DNA from: Ziziphus jujuba
Taxonomy: Eukaryota; Streptophyta; Magnoliopsida; Rosales; Rhamnaceae
Direction: 5' to 3'
Length of the DNA: 64,000 nucleotides
NCBI RefSeq assembly: GCF_031755915.1
Contig: NC_083388.1
Location: 21,540,001-21,604,000 of the forward strand
Position 1 is the first letter of the stretch. The number at the start of each line of letters is the position of its first letter. The notes under the pieces are model-generated. The model saw only the letters and a program-made list of their open reading frames with translations. It did no database searches and was not told the DNA's origin. A program made the translations under genes and the position numbers. This document shows, piece by piece, positions 39,285-51,681 of the stretch.

Positions 39285-40772
39285 GTGGATAGGAGTAATA
39301 ATTGAATCATGTTCATTGGTTAACTCTTCTTTTTGTTTTTCTTTGTAACTTAGGGGAGTTCTTGGGGCCCTCTTGTCAATATTGATGGAGAAGTCGTTGG
39401 TGTCAACATTATGAAAGAGCAGGCTGCTGCTGATTATTTGAGTTTCATTGTACCAAGTGACTCTTGTCACCAAAATTACAGAGCACTTCAAGAAAAGTGA
39501 GTATGTTCTTATTGATTGCATATACCATGTATAAAGTCAAATTCATATTTTATTTTGCAGAAATATGATTAAGTTTTAGTAAACATGCTCTCCAAACAAG
39601 TAGATTGTTGTGGTGAAAGGTTTCTTTTAATCTTTTTGTTCCATGAGTTCTCATTTTGTCCCCTAATCAAACAGATTTGATATGTCCTTAATAAAGATTT
39701 CTACCGAAAAGAAAAAAAATTGCTTTTACCTGGCATGCATCTGAAGAGAAGGGTTTCCTGCAGGAGAGTTGTTAGAGTTTGGCTTGGATTGAAAATGGTT
39801 GATCTTAATGAGATGTTCATTACTCAGCTTAAAGAGAGAAATGCAACATTCCCAAATTTGAGAAAGATATTCTTGCTCCTTTGATATGTATCATAGGTGT
39901 TGCTTTTACCTGATGGGAGGAAAATTAATCCTTTTCCCATGGTTACTTCATTAATTTAGGGATTCCTGTGAATACGTGGTTTAATTCAATTGTCCCTATG
40001 ATAATCTTGTGTCTGGAGGTATTCTTTATTTTATTATTATTATTTTTTTTTTGGGAAAAAAGAAAAAAAATGTATTGGAAATTCAATTCCTGGGTCACCC
40101 GGGCACGACTTCTAATTCTACCTGGCAATCATGTCGTTGAATTTGATGGGAATCCTGTTCAACGTATTGTAAAGGTATTTGACCTGTATTTAACTATCAT
40201 CATTTTCTTTACAATTTTACAAGCGTATGGGTGGACAAATAGGTGATCTGCTATGGAATATTGACCTTGATAACAAATAACTAGAAGTTGAACGAATTTA
40301 ATATCATTAGATTATCATAGGAAAACTCCATTGAGTCAAGTTTAACAGCCACTAATTAGAATCTTAGGAAAACTCCATTTTAAAGGCATCGTTACTGAAC
40401 TAACTAGACAAGTTACATTTGCACAATCTGAAGACAATCGATTGTCATTTGTATCTTGATGGTAACTAAGCTAAATGTTAATGGAATAGTATCTTGACGT
40501 ATAGCTCTGTAAAATGTTATTAATTTATTTATATTGTTTTCTTTTGGATTAGTGTAAAATGTTCATTGAAGAGGTGCTTGAGGTGTGGAGAGGGGATTCC
40601 CAGATCTGTTATTTACTATTATTTGTTACATGAAGCTTATAGGAGCGTCAAAATTCATGCAGATTTATTGAAATTGTGGGAGACAGGGTAGAGATTACAC
40701 TTGGAAGGTAGTCGCGAAAAGAACAAAGGATAATCAAATGACACTGACTGTAGCTACAGAGGAGTTCAACCC
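37512..40772 (+). pseudogene. Decayed tandem duplicate of DEGP14
   Basis: Intron-containing copy of the protease gene that follows, recognisable from the third coding exon (AAACTAAT at 37515) to the last (near 40660-40772). The catalytic His exon (about 37899-38027) reads TCAQAVV where the intact gene reads TCAHAVV, so the histidine of the triad is lost (CAT to CAA). The Asp exon keeps HFDIAIVK but has stops upstream of it near 38352-38380. The Ser motif is GSSWGP instead of GNSGGP. About 30 bases of exon 4 are deleted near 37775, and later exons carry frameshifts and stops. A (CT)n run at 39249-39278 behind the exon 7 donor is much longer than its counterpart in the intact gene. The retained introns show DNA-level duplication. 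Confidence 0.92.
39249..39278. repeat. (CT)n microsatellite in the DEGP14 pseudogene
   Basis: About 15 CT units just after the position of the exon 7 donor. The intact gene has the same repeat in shorter form at about 44207-44223, so it predates the duplication and expanded in the dead copy. Confidence 0.93.
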
Positions 40773-41939
40773 AGATGCTTATATTTTTCGATTAGCAAAC
40801 AAAACATCGTACCTCCCGTGGAACTCTGTAACTGTGCAGAGAAAATGAAAATGTGAATTTCCCATCTTTTCTCCCGGTTTGGTTTTATGCAATCCGTTGT
40901 CCTACTAATACTCTTAACATCCAAGTGTGAAAAGCATAAAGGAATTGCTAAAGATGTGGCAGCGTGTAATATGGGCGCTACTGTTACATGAAGTTGGGGT
41001 GAGTTTGATAACCGACCACAGAAAAAGCCTCTAGTGGAGCCACCCTTGCTTTGGGCCGAGCCGGGACCCCAAACTGGGTAATTGGGATCCTGGACCCATC
41101 TTTTTACTACATGGTTTTGGTCTAGGCTCTCAAATCCGAGAGCAAGCTTCCGCATCCCAATTTAAGGACCCATCATTTGGGCTTTGTTTTGATGGGTATT
41201 GGGTCGAAAACCCCTCTTAAATTACATCAAAGAGTCCCCGAGTCTCAAATCTAGGATACTTTCCATTGTTTTTGAAAGATATTTAGAATGTAAAAAATAT
41301 AATAACTGAAAATAGTTATTAAGCAAATTTGTCCCTTTTTTTCCAGCCTTTTTTTTTTTTTTGTGTTAATCTAAAAGGCCATAAACAAAATTAGTTATCA
41401 AATAAGTCGATGCTTTTACCCTTGATTTCCAAAAACAGAAATTGAAAAATCAAAACTAATACCAAAATAAGTATAACCAATCGACTCCTTATGGTCCTGT
41501 TCGGTAAGCAGGACTCAACTTTAAGATAATTATTTGAGCTTAATTTGATATATATACATATATATACTTTTGTTATAACATGTAATCCAGGCATGTTTAT
41601 GTAACTACCGATATATCCAATCCATTTCATAGCAAAATTATATATATGTATATATGGTTTTGTTATAATTTATAAAAAATAAATAAATAAATAAATAAAT
41701 AAATAAAACCTCTAATGTCGTGCCGAATACGGGCTTTAATGAATGAAATCGGAGCCCAAACAATAGCGGTGAGGAATAGAGGGGTTTAAGCCTTTTTTGG
41801 TCAACAGGGTACAAGCTTCGTTGTTATTATTATTATTATCATTTTGGAGAAAGAAGAGGGGTTTAAGCTTGGGTTTTGGCTTGCTCAGCATTATAACTTA
41901 TAACGTGTAGAGATTTCCAGAAAAAAGTTGGCCGTACCA
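40773..41939. other. Spacer and promoter region before DEGP14
   Basis: No exon is supported. A comparatively GC-rich stretch at about 40980-41200 (for example GGGCCGAGCCGGGACCCC) is unexplained. An (AAAT)n run lies near 41675-41707. Confidence 0.45.
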
Positions 41940-44900
41940 ATGAGCCGTCTAGTGGTAATAATCCCTTCTCTTCCATCTTTTCTTTTGTCTTTTTTGTTGT
42001 TGTTTTCAAGTGAAAAGTTTTTCTTTTTTAAATTTGAAAGGGTATTAATTCAGCTTAAAATTTTGATTGGTAGAGAAAGGATTCAATCATCCGGATCGCA
42101 GCAATTGTAACTGCAGGGTCCGGTTTACTGTACGCTAAGAGAAGCTCCAATTACAGTAAGCTCTTTTAAAATTATCCAAGAGATTTCTTCCTTTTCTTTC
42201 TTTTTCAAGTTTGTTTGTCTTCCACATTCACGTTTGTTTGGTAAGTAAGAAAATACTCTTAAAACTACTGCTCTGCAATCAATCAAACAATTCCTGCTTT
42301 AACTTTTTATCTTTTCTTTTCCTTTTTTTTTTTTTTTTTTTTAATTTTTAGAAACTAATGTAGCGGTGTCCATTCCTGAGTCATTCCGTGATGAATTATC
42401 TTCTCTTCCGTGCCAAACCCTTGAAGGCAGGCTTCCACAACCTTTGTTTGGATTGTCCTATCCCCCCCAAAATGGACAAAGGGGGAAAGATGGTTTGTTC
42501 TTCATTATTCTGTTTTAATTGTTCATACTTTTTTATGTTATACTCACTTTTTTTTTTTATATATTTTTTTTCCTTTTTTATTATTATTTTTTTTTTTGCA
42601 ATTCTTGTTTTGTAACTTAACTATTTATTTCTTTTTTATTTGACTTGAGCTTCAGTAGGAGTGCTTTCTTTACTTTCATCTAGAGAGGCTCCTATCCCGC
42701 CACCATCAAATATAAAAAGGGATTCAGGGATTTCTAAAGATAGCCCAAAACCATGTTGTGGATGCTTGGGCAGAAATACCATTGCAAATGCAGCTGCTTG
42801 TGTTGGTCCTGCTGTAGTGAATATATCTATTCCTAACGGTATACGTGTTAATCTTTTCTTCAACAGTTTTGGCATCTTGGTTTTGGGCCATTTTAGCAAT
42901 TGGCTGTGTTTGTAGAAAAAAATGGGACCGTTGGTGGAAAGGGTATAGGCTCTGGAACTATTATTGACAAAGATGGTACCATTTTGACATGTGCTCATGC
43001 TGTAGTCGATTTTCATGGATTACGGCCTTCAATGAAAGGAAAGGTTAGTGGTTATATGACCATGTTGCGTTTTCTCATCACTAGAAAACACCAGTTTTTG
43101 TTCAGCTGAAGCTCCACCATTTTTTTTATTTTTATTTTTTATTTTTAAATAAATTTCCCCTAAGGATACAAGGATTATCATAATACGTGCACTTTAATAC
43201 GAATCAGTTAAGTTTGGAAAAGATGTAGGAATGATAACAACTTATAAATGCTGTATGATATGATAAAATTGTTCTATGGAAGTGTGATTTACTTTTTAAC
43301 ATATATGAAGACACCAACCAAACCTTTGGTTATAATATATGTATTTGATTTTCAAGCATTACATTGTTGCAGGTCCATGTAACTTTGCAGGATGGTAGAA
43401 CATTTGTTGCTTCAGTGATGAATGTTGATCTACATTCTGATATTGCTATTGTTAAAATCAATTCCAAAACCCCACTCCCAACTGCCAAACTTGGCTCTTC
43501 AACCAAGCTTCAACCTGGGGATTGGGTGCTAGCCATGGGCTGTCCACTTTCACTTCAGAATACTGTCACTGCTGGTATAGTAAGGTAGCTTGTTAGACTC
43601 ATAGATCAAAATGTGTAGAAATGTGTAGTGGAAGCATGAGAATACGTAAGGTAGCCATGAAGTATTATTTGGCTTGGGGATGAATAAATTGCTTCTTCCT
43701 TTTATCTTGTTTGTATTCTCTAGTTTAGAAAGAAAGCTGACCATTTCAAAGTAGTAAATTAATCAGCAATGAAATTTGGTTTTGATATCTATTTGTTGAA
43801 TTATATCTTTGTGCATTTAGTTTGTTCCATTATGTAATTGATCACAGTTCATATTAAAAATGACGATTCATGTTATATAGGAGAATCCATATGGATCTGG
43901 GTATCTTATCAAGTATCTCCATTGTGGATTTGATATTTCTTTGTTGAATACTTGGTTGATCCAATATGATATTAATTTTTTGCCATCCTAGCATTAGAGT
44001 TGAGTGGTAAATACTTATTGCACCACTTGCTAGGATAGTGAGTCTCAAGTACATGAGACGTTTTTCCTGAAGATTGAGGGTTGAATTCTTTCTTACTTAT
44101 TTTCCTCCTTTAAATGTAGTTGTGTTGACCGTAAAAGTAGTGATTTGGGTCTTGGCGGATTGAGGAGAGAGTATTTACAGACAGATTGTGCAATTAATCC
44201 AGTAACTCTCTCTCTCTCTCTCTTAGTACATGTGAGTACTGTTTGAATCACGTTCATTGCTTAAGTCATCTCTTGGTTTTAATTTGTAATGTAGGGGAAT
44301 TCCGGGGGCCCTCTTGTTAATATTGATGGAGAAGTTGTTGGTGTCAATATTATGAAACTGCTTGCTGCTGATGGTTTGAGTTTTGCCGTACCAATCGACT
44401 CTGTCACCAAAATTATAGAGCACTTCAAGAAAAGTGGGTACGTGGTTATCGTTTGCATGGATGTCATGTATCATGTATCAAATCAAATTCTTACTTTTAT
44501 TCTGCCGAAATATTATTATAGTTTTAGAATATTGAGGAATTGTTCATGCTTTCCAAACAAGTAAATTGTTAAGGTGAAAAGGTTTCTTTAATCTTTCTCT
44601 TCTTGTCACCTAATCAAACAAACTTGATATGACCTTAATGATGACTTTTTACCAAAAATAAAAAAAAAGCTTGCTTTTACTCGTCCAATGGATTGCTGAA
44701 CTGGCATATGCATCTGAAGATAATGGTCTTGTGCAGGAGAGTTGTTAGACCTTGGCTTGGGTTGAAAATGCTTGATCTTAATGAGATGGTCATTGCTCAG
44801 CTTAAAGAGAGATCTTCAGGATTCCCAAATGTTGAGAAAGGCGTTCTTGTTCCTTCGGTATGCATTATGGTTATTGCTTTGATAATTTATAGATTCAATT

Positions 44901-45567
44901 TCTTTCAAGATGACTTCCCCACTGTTTTGTGTTAGGTAACTCCTGAGTCACCTGGTGACCGTGCTGGATTCCTACCTGGCGATGTTGTCGTTGAATTTGA
45001 TGGGAAGCCTGTTGCAAGTATCAAGGAGGTATTTGATTCTTTTTTTTTTTTTTTTTTTTTTAATTTTATCATCTTCATTTTATTTATAATTCTAAAGTCG
45101 TATTATTGTGGAAAATTTCGCAATCTGCAATGAAATTTGAGCACGATAACGAACAACTAAGAAAGTGTTGAACTAATTTAGTATCATTAGATTTGAAATT
45201 CATGCATCATGGTTTTAATTCGTTAAATCATATGTAATGGCCATTACGTAGAACACTAGCAAAACTCCATTCCCTCCCAAAGGCATTGTTTGCACAATCT
45301 GAAGATATGAATTTGTGTCAATGGAATGGTGTCTTGATGTCAAAACAATGTAAAATGTTGATCGAAGAGGATTTACCAGGTTTGTTGCTTACTATTGTTT
45401 TGTTTTGTTATATGATAGCTTGGCTTACACGAGTGTTGATATTGTGGCAGATAATTGATATTATGGGAGACAGGGTAGGAGTACCCTTGAAGGCAGTTGT
45501 GAAAAGAGCAAACAATAAACAAGCGACCCTGACCGTAGTTCCGGAGGAGGTCAAGCATGATATTTGA
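41940..45567 (+). CDS. DEGP14: Putative protease Do-like 14 (HtrA/Deg serine protease with PDZ domain)
   Basis: An S1-family serine protease of the Deg/HtrA type, acting in protein quality control. The N-terminal hydrophobic segment suggests mitochondrial or membrane targeting. Eleven coding exons: 41940-41954, 42074-42155, 42352-42492, 42656-42838, 42916-43043, 43373-43584, 44120-44201, 44295-44437, 44737-44857, 44936-45028 and 45451-45567. They join in frame to 438 residues, close to the ~430 of the Arabidopsis protein. The first exon is only 15 bases (MSRLV), supported by the N-terminal match MSRLV-RKDS to the MNNFL-RK start I recall for Arabidopsis. The catalytic triad is visible: His168 (TCAHAVVD), Asp206 (HSDIAIVK) and Ser284 (GNSGGPLVN). 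A C-terminal PDZ domain spans about 330-425 ([32 protein letters not shown]). A dead tandem copy lies just upstream. Confidence 0.93.
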
Positions 45568-47715
45568 ATCAAAACGACACAAACCTTTCCTTTATAAGTA
45601 GAAATCAAAAAAGAAAATTGTACATTCAATAATTGGCTGAAAAATCACATCATACATCACATACCGTGCATCTCTCTTCTTCTTCTTCTTATTATTTTTT
45701 TTTTAATTTTTAAGGGGAGAAAGAAAAAAGTGTTTATTGAGGCAGTGTTTGGCATGCGGGATAGGAAGGATAAGGGACAGGATTGGACAAAGCTATCATT
45801 TTCTCTCTTTGGTGATGTTTATCCAGCTAATTAAAAATCTGGGCCTACCAATATATCCTATTAAGAATTGAATATCATATCTTTTTTAAAAGCATGTATT
45901 AAGAAAAAGCGCATTTGAATAAGAGTAATTTATTTTTTCCAACCACAAATGAAACTAGATTTCTACATTTTACTCGTAACAGTGTCTTTTTTTAATATTT
46001 TATACTTACGGCTTTAATGCCTAGAATTTTTCAATATTAAAAAATATAAAAATTAATATCTTCCATTTCAATAAAATCTGTCAAGTTGGAGAAAAAATAT
46101 CCTATAAGGATCAAATATTATTTATTTATTTATTTTTATTAAAGATAGCCAGCAATGTTCTTGCAAAAGTTATATATTTTAAGAAAATATTGTTTATTCG
46201 AAGGAAAAAAATAATTTTATATTAACCAAATTTTTTTTATTTTTCTGTTTCCTTCTTTTATTTTTAATTAATTTAGGATGGACAAATAATTAATATATTT
46301 TTGATTATACTATGTTTTGATGAACATATAATTAATATATTTTGTATTATACTATGTTTTAAATTGTATAATGATTTAAAAAATTTTATAAATTAATTCT
46401 AGTCTAATCAAAAACTACAATGTATCATATACTATCCTTTAATTCAAAATTTCACCAAACACATGATAATACAAAATATATTGAATTTTGCTCACTCCAA
46501 TCCTATACAATCATGTATCCATATCATGTCCAATCCAATCCTATGTTTCAAATGCATCTGAAGGTACTGGACTTCAGTTAAATATGTAATTCATTGGTCT
46601 TTTTTTGTTTTTAGCTCAAAGTAATCCATTGGTCTCTTTAGAAGGGTGATATCTCTCTGACATGAAAAAATAGAGAAGGGCAGCATTTCTATATATAGAT
46701 CCTATATTTATTCAAAACTTGTTCAAAAAATAGAAAATTGGGATAACAACTAAGGAATAGAGAATCACCGACTTTTGGGGCTTTTTAAAAGCTTCTTTTT
46801 CCTCCATTTTAAAAAGTTACATCTCATTTTTTATACTTTTAATGGGCCTTTTAAATTAAAATTTTTTTAAAAAAAATTAAATTTAGCTCCATTAATATAG
46901 AAAGTTACCCATTTCAATATCAAGCGCTTAATGAACCTAGCTTTACAATTTTCCATACGCAGGTTTAATTAATTTATTAATTATCATTTCATATTTTAAT
47001 TTTTTTTAAAATACAACTTTAATGTTGAAGGAGAAAAAAAACAAAAAACAAAAAAGCGCGTGAAAATGGAAAATGCAAAACAAGAAGTTATACAAACCAC
47101 TACTAGAGTTGGGTAAACAAAATTTACTGTCTAATTTTTAAAATTCTTTCAAACACCCTCTATTTTAACAATTATATTTTTTTAAATAAAAAATATTATT
47201 GAACAATTATGCCCTATAAGATAAAGAATAAAATGGGTCTTGTTCCCAGTACGAATTTTAAAACTGGGTATGACCTAGGACGGGACCTTTCAGCACCCGT
47301 TGCAAGGTGCGTGAGAAAAGCATTTTCTTCAATTTTTAGACGTCAATTTTAAATTTAAGAACATCAAAGGGGAAACCAAGCACCGCTTTATTTATAAATT
47401 TAGTATGGAAAAAAAATATTTTTTTGGGTGATAGGTATGGGTTAAATACTACCATACGAAACCAAGCAATCTATCGAGCAAATCTTTAGACACAAATAAG
47501 GCTGTTCACTGTATAAAATATTTAACAAAGACACAGCACGAAGATTTATGTACAGCCCATAGATTGAACCATATGTGATCATTCTCATTTACTCATATAT
47601 TTACAACGTACTGCAGTTCCCTACATATCATAAGAAGCACATTATTAACAGGAACCACCACCGAATACAGAAAGCAATATATATATATATATATATATAT
47701 TATATTTACCATAAT
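45568..47715. other. Convergent spacer between DEGP14 and ATG18a
   Basis: AT-rich DNA between two genes that end towards each other. No exon is supported. A candidate transposon-like block is listed separately at 45742-46562. Confidence 0.5.
45742..46562. mobile_element. Weak candidate for a degenerate hAT-like non-autonomous element
   Basis: The left end reads AGGCAGTGTTTGGCATGCGG followed by GGATAGGAAGGATAAGGG and GGATTGG. The right side has CCAATCCTAT, CCAATCCAATCCTAT and a degenerate AAATGCAT. Such opposed GGATTGG/CCAATCC sub-repeats around an AT-rich interior are common in plant non-autonomous elements starting GTGTTTGGCATG. The terminal inverted repeats are poor and I see no clear target duplication. 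Confidence 0.3.
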
Positions 47716-50458
47716 CTAGAAAGTTTCTTCCGGTTTCAGAAAATTGTAGTATTCAAGTTGAGTCATCTCTCCGCCATTCGTTGGGTCAAATTGGCATCGA
47801 TAGAAGCTGCATAGGTAGTCCAATTAACATTTTCACCCAAAAAATAAAAAATAAAATAAAAAAGAGTTGATCAATTAACATAATCACGATAAAGCTCGTC
47901 TTGAAAAACTAAATTCTACCAATCCAACAGGAGGGGGAAGAAACATCACTCGTATATTTTAGCCGTAGTACTTACACGTCAGATGCTCACAATGCTATAT
48001 AGTTCTAACTAGTTATGCTCTTCAAACCTTATCAGAAATCTTGCTATCCCCAAATCCAATTCACCCGGAAAAAAAAAAAAAAATAAAAATAAAATAATTT
48101 AATAAAATTTGCTACCCCCAAATTCTAGAACCATTTTGGCCTAGCTATCTTCGGAAGTAATTTTTATTTTATTTTATTTTATTAAAATATGAATTTGTAG
48201 AATAAAGAAATGGCTACTAAAAAGAGAAAAGGAGGAGGAGGAGGAGGAGGAGGAGGTGCGGGTGGGGTGTGTTTGGGGTGGAAGGAAAAAGAAGAATCTA
48301 AATTGTATACCCAATTTTGATGTATATTCTAAAATAAAGATTGAATATTCGACAGCACATATTCAAGAGGGAAAAAATATATACAAAGAGTTGAAAAAGA
48401 TGCTGCAGAACAGTCCATCCCACATTATGAATTGATTTATGTAATTGGTAAATATTTAATGAAGTGAGACAAATCATATCGGTAAGTTGTGTAATAATCC
48501 ATTAACCCACTTAATTTCATGAGCAAAGCAACTTCCCCCTCCCTGATTTGAAAAAAGGAAAAAAAACAAAAAACAGAACAGGGCAAGTAACAGGGTTTTG
48601 TCTGTGTACCTGCCATCCATGCCGAGAATCACAATTGTATTCTTCTGATGGCCAAAAGCAACTATGTACTGCAGACCTTCATTCAAATGAAATTGAGCCA
48701 CTGACCATTCCGAGCTGAAATATCTTGGCAGCACACCTATAAAACAAGAACCCAAAATAAGGCCCAATTAGATGAAAATCAAATTCTATAAACAATGCAT
48801 GGTAAATGCCATAGCATGTACCTTTCATGAATGAAAGAGAAGGAATGGCAGATGGATTGGAAAGATTGGTTTCAGACGGGCTACGTGATCTTTCATTTGC
48901 TAGTGTCCCTGAATCAACATTCAAACTGAAAACATGGACAGTTCCCTTGTCACTTGAGACAGCTAGCCACTGCGCAGCAGAAGAGAAAGCCAGACTGTGT
49001 ATTTCAGCTCTGTCTGCACCTCTCCTTACCTGCATCGAAAGCCAGACAAATAAGCATATTCTTCTTATCCGGCCAAATATGGCAGATAGATGATGGACAT
49101 TAACATGTTAAAATTCTCACACAATTTAAATGTATTAAATTTGACCAGTGACACAATCCACTTTCTTACTGCACTTTTTGTTTCTTCATAAGTCATATCA
49201 AATTTTAGTTACAATCTCATATTGCATTGAACAAGTTCAGAAGCCCACATAGATATTGCTGACATTAAAATTTTTTGACAAAACATATTAGTTCACTGCA
49301 TTTCAAATATTACTTATTCTAACTCACTAGCTACATGAATAATAACTCACTATATTACAAATATTTCTTCTCATAAATCAAAATAGCATTGCTACTTAAG
49401 TCTCGCATTCACTGTTCTATTAGTCCCCAAATTACCAACGATAATGTAATTTATTAGTAATGCCCAGCTAAATTGATTCACTGAGATAATAACTGGCCTC
49501 ATGTAATTCAATTATTGCGCATGAACTTGGCAAAAGAAAAAATTACCTCTTGGAGCAAAGAACCATCCAATGTATTGAAAACTCTAACCAAAGTCCCTTT
49601 ACTACTAGCGGTGGCGAGCAATCGACCATCCTGTGTAAGCGCGAAGCAAGCAATCCTCGAATCATGAGCCATTATGAACTTGGTCCTCTTCGACCCGTAA
49701 TGCTCGACCCGAACTTGACCCTTTTGCAGTCCAGGGCACACCAGGACCACCGGACCCGATACATGCGAGACCTCACAAAGTCCCTTAGGGTTCGCAATTG
49801 TCTCAATCTGATGCAAAAGCTTAAGGTCGGCGAAATTGTAGACAAAGATCTTCTGCACCAAGACAACCACAATTCTGTCCCGCCTGAGCCTAACCCCTTT
49901 AACTTCGGACCGAAATGATAGCTCGCCGATGCACCGAGATTGATGGTCGTCCCAGATCATGACCTTGTTAATCGGGTACTGTGGGTCGGGTCCACCTCCA
50001 ACGAGCGCAAGTATATTGCACCGGAACAACATCTGGACCAATCCAATCCCGCTCCGGTTCCCGAAATCGCGCCTGAAAATCTCACGGAACGGGTCGCAGT
50101 TGTAGATGCGGAACCCGATATCGGTGCCCGCGGCGAAGCAACCATGGTCCTGATTGAATGAGAGGTGGAGGAGAGTCGGGATCCGGGTAGGGTTGGGATT
50201 GGGAATTGGAGTCGGTAGGGGACTGGAGGTAGGTTTTAGGTTAAGGTTAGGGTTAGGGTTAGGGTTTTGGGGTTGGCCAACGAGGGAGGAGGTAGAGAAG
50301 GCGTGGTCAGAATCGGCGACGGAGGAGATGGAATCGGCGTCGCGGGAATCGAGAAAGGTGGAAATAGAATAGGTCTCGTGAGGTTCGACGAAGGAATTGG
50401 CTGAGTGGGTTGCGTTCGGGTCGGGCTCGGAGGAGTTGGGATTGAGAATCTGCGCCAT
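47716..50458 (-). CDS. ATG18A: Autophagy-related protein 18a (WIPI-type beta-propeller)
   Basis: A PROPPIN that binds PI3P/PI(3,5)P2 on membranes and is required for autophagosome formation. Exons on the minus strand: 50458-49547, 49029-48822, 48736-48610 and 47806-47716, joining in frame to 445 residues. After a low-complexity Asn/Pro/Ser-rich N-terminus of about 110 residues come WD40-like blades ([48 protein letters not shown]). The lipid-binding motif, FRRG in yeast and animals, is VRRG here at residues 305-308, split from the preceding blade by intron 1. The last exon reads [20 protein letters not shown], typical of ATG18a. The extended [11 protein letters not shown] tract is encoded by a TTAGGG-type repeat. 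A (GA)n run at about 50569-50590 lies in the 5' region. I consider the gene intact. Confidence 0.93.
48232..48256. repeat. (GGA)n microsatellite in ATG18a intron 3
   Basis: About eight GGA units in the last intron of ATG18a, a region that is otherwise AT-rich. Confidence 0.9.
50247..50264 (+). repeat. Three TTAGGG units inside ATG18a exon 1
   Basis: (TTAGGG)3 with flanking imperfect units; read on the gene strand it encodes the Pro-Asn repeat of the ATG18a N-terminus. The plant telomere unit is normally TTTAGGG, so this is a short telomere-like repeat and not the usual plant form. Confidence 0.9.
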
Positions 50459-51681
50459 GTGAGATGAAATAAGAGAAAAATTAGGGTTTCTGTTTGGCGA
50501 CTACGGGAATCGAAGAAGAAGAAGAGGAAGAAGAGGACATGGGAGGAAATATTTGGTATAGTAGAACACAGAGAGAGAGAGAGAGAGAGAGTTTGAACGG
50601 TGGTGATGATAATAGACGGTAACGGTTGAGTATGAGTCCCACTTTTTTCTTTTTTCTTTTTTTTTTTCTTTTTGAATTTATCGTAGTTTGCCAAATAATA
50701 GTACAACGAACACCATGTTATACTTCGTTTGCACAGGGTGTGCAAGCTCTTTTTCGTACTTACAATCTTGGATTTTATTTATTTATTTTTTTTTTGCCGA
50801 AAGCATTTTATATTTTATTTTAATTACAAACTTTTTGAATTTTTTTATTAGAAAATAAAAAATAATAATAATAAATTTACTTCACAAGTACGAAAACGTT
50901 TTTATTTTTATAATTATTATTATTTTTATAAGGAAGCTTCATTAATTTGTGATTGACGGGACAAAAGCCAATCAAATTTCAGAAAATAAATTCAGACTTT
51001 TTTTTTTTTTTTATATATAAAATCCACCCAACTTGAACTTTGAGTGATATGAAATTAATTTTGGTGGAGCATGATGATCATATAGCAGACATATTTGACT
51101 GCAAATTTAATGTCATATATACAGATTTACATTTTTCAAATTTTCTTTTTTCTTTTTTTTTGTTGGGTACTAATTGTTTTCCATTATTTTCTCTCTAAGA
51201 AGGGAAAAGATATGTAGGTTGCGTTGCGTTAATTGCATGTGAATAAAGAGGACTAAGTATCTTGGTGGTTTATATTTCTTGTAACACAAGTCCCAAAATT
51301 ATTTTATATAAATATATGTATATATATATATATGCTGAATTGCTTCAAAGGGAACTTTATATTAACATCACTTTTTGAATCATTTTGCTTTCATAATATA
51401 TAAATATTATGATTAATCTACTTCCAGAAGAAACATGGAACTTTCAATTCCAAAAATATAATATATGGGACCCCAAGAGTTGTGATTCTAAAACCTAAAC
51501 TATGAGGCACAAGAAAACCAATTAGCTTATTGGTGGGGAAGGAAAATTTTGTAACACAATGTCACTGATTCTATAAAAGGGATTATCGGACAAGATTCCA
51601 AAGCCCATTCTACCAAGAAATTAAAAACGAGTACATATGGAATAACAGAATAAAGAAAAAGCAAAAAAAAAATCATAGTGT
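50459..51681. other. Spacer upstream of ATG18a
   Basis: Contains the ATG18a 5' leader and promoter (with GA repeat and GC-richer DNA up to about 50640), then AT-rich DNA down to the 3' end of the C2 gene. No further gene is seen. Confidence 0.5.

Noticed and set aside
37690..40780. Considered as a second functional DEGP14
   Set aside because: The catalytic histidine codon is CAA, exon 4 has a deletion, and later exons hold stops and frameshifts.
41928..42110. Continuous frame reading [16 protein letters not shown]... as a signal-anchor protein
   Set aside because: It is DEGP14 exon 1 (15 bases) read through into intron 1. The GTAATA donor at 41955 and acceptor at 42073 give a much better match to DEGP14.
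50154..50372. Plus-strand frame rich in Gly-Leu repeats
   Set aside because: Antisense of the ATG18a Pro-Asn repeat; not a gene.
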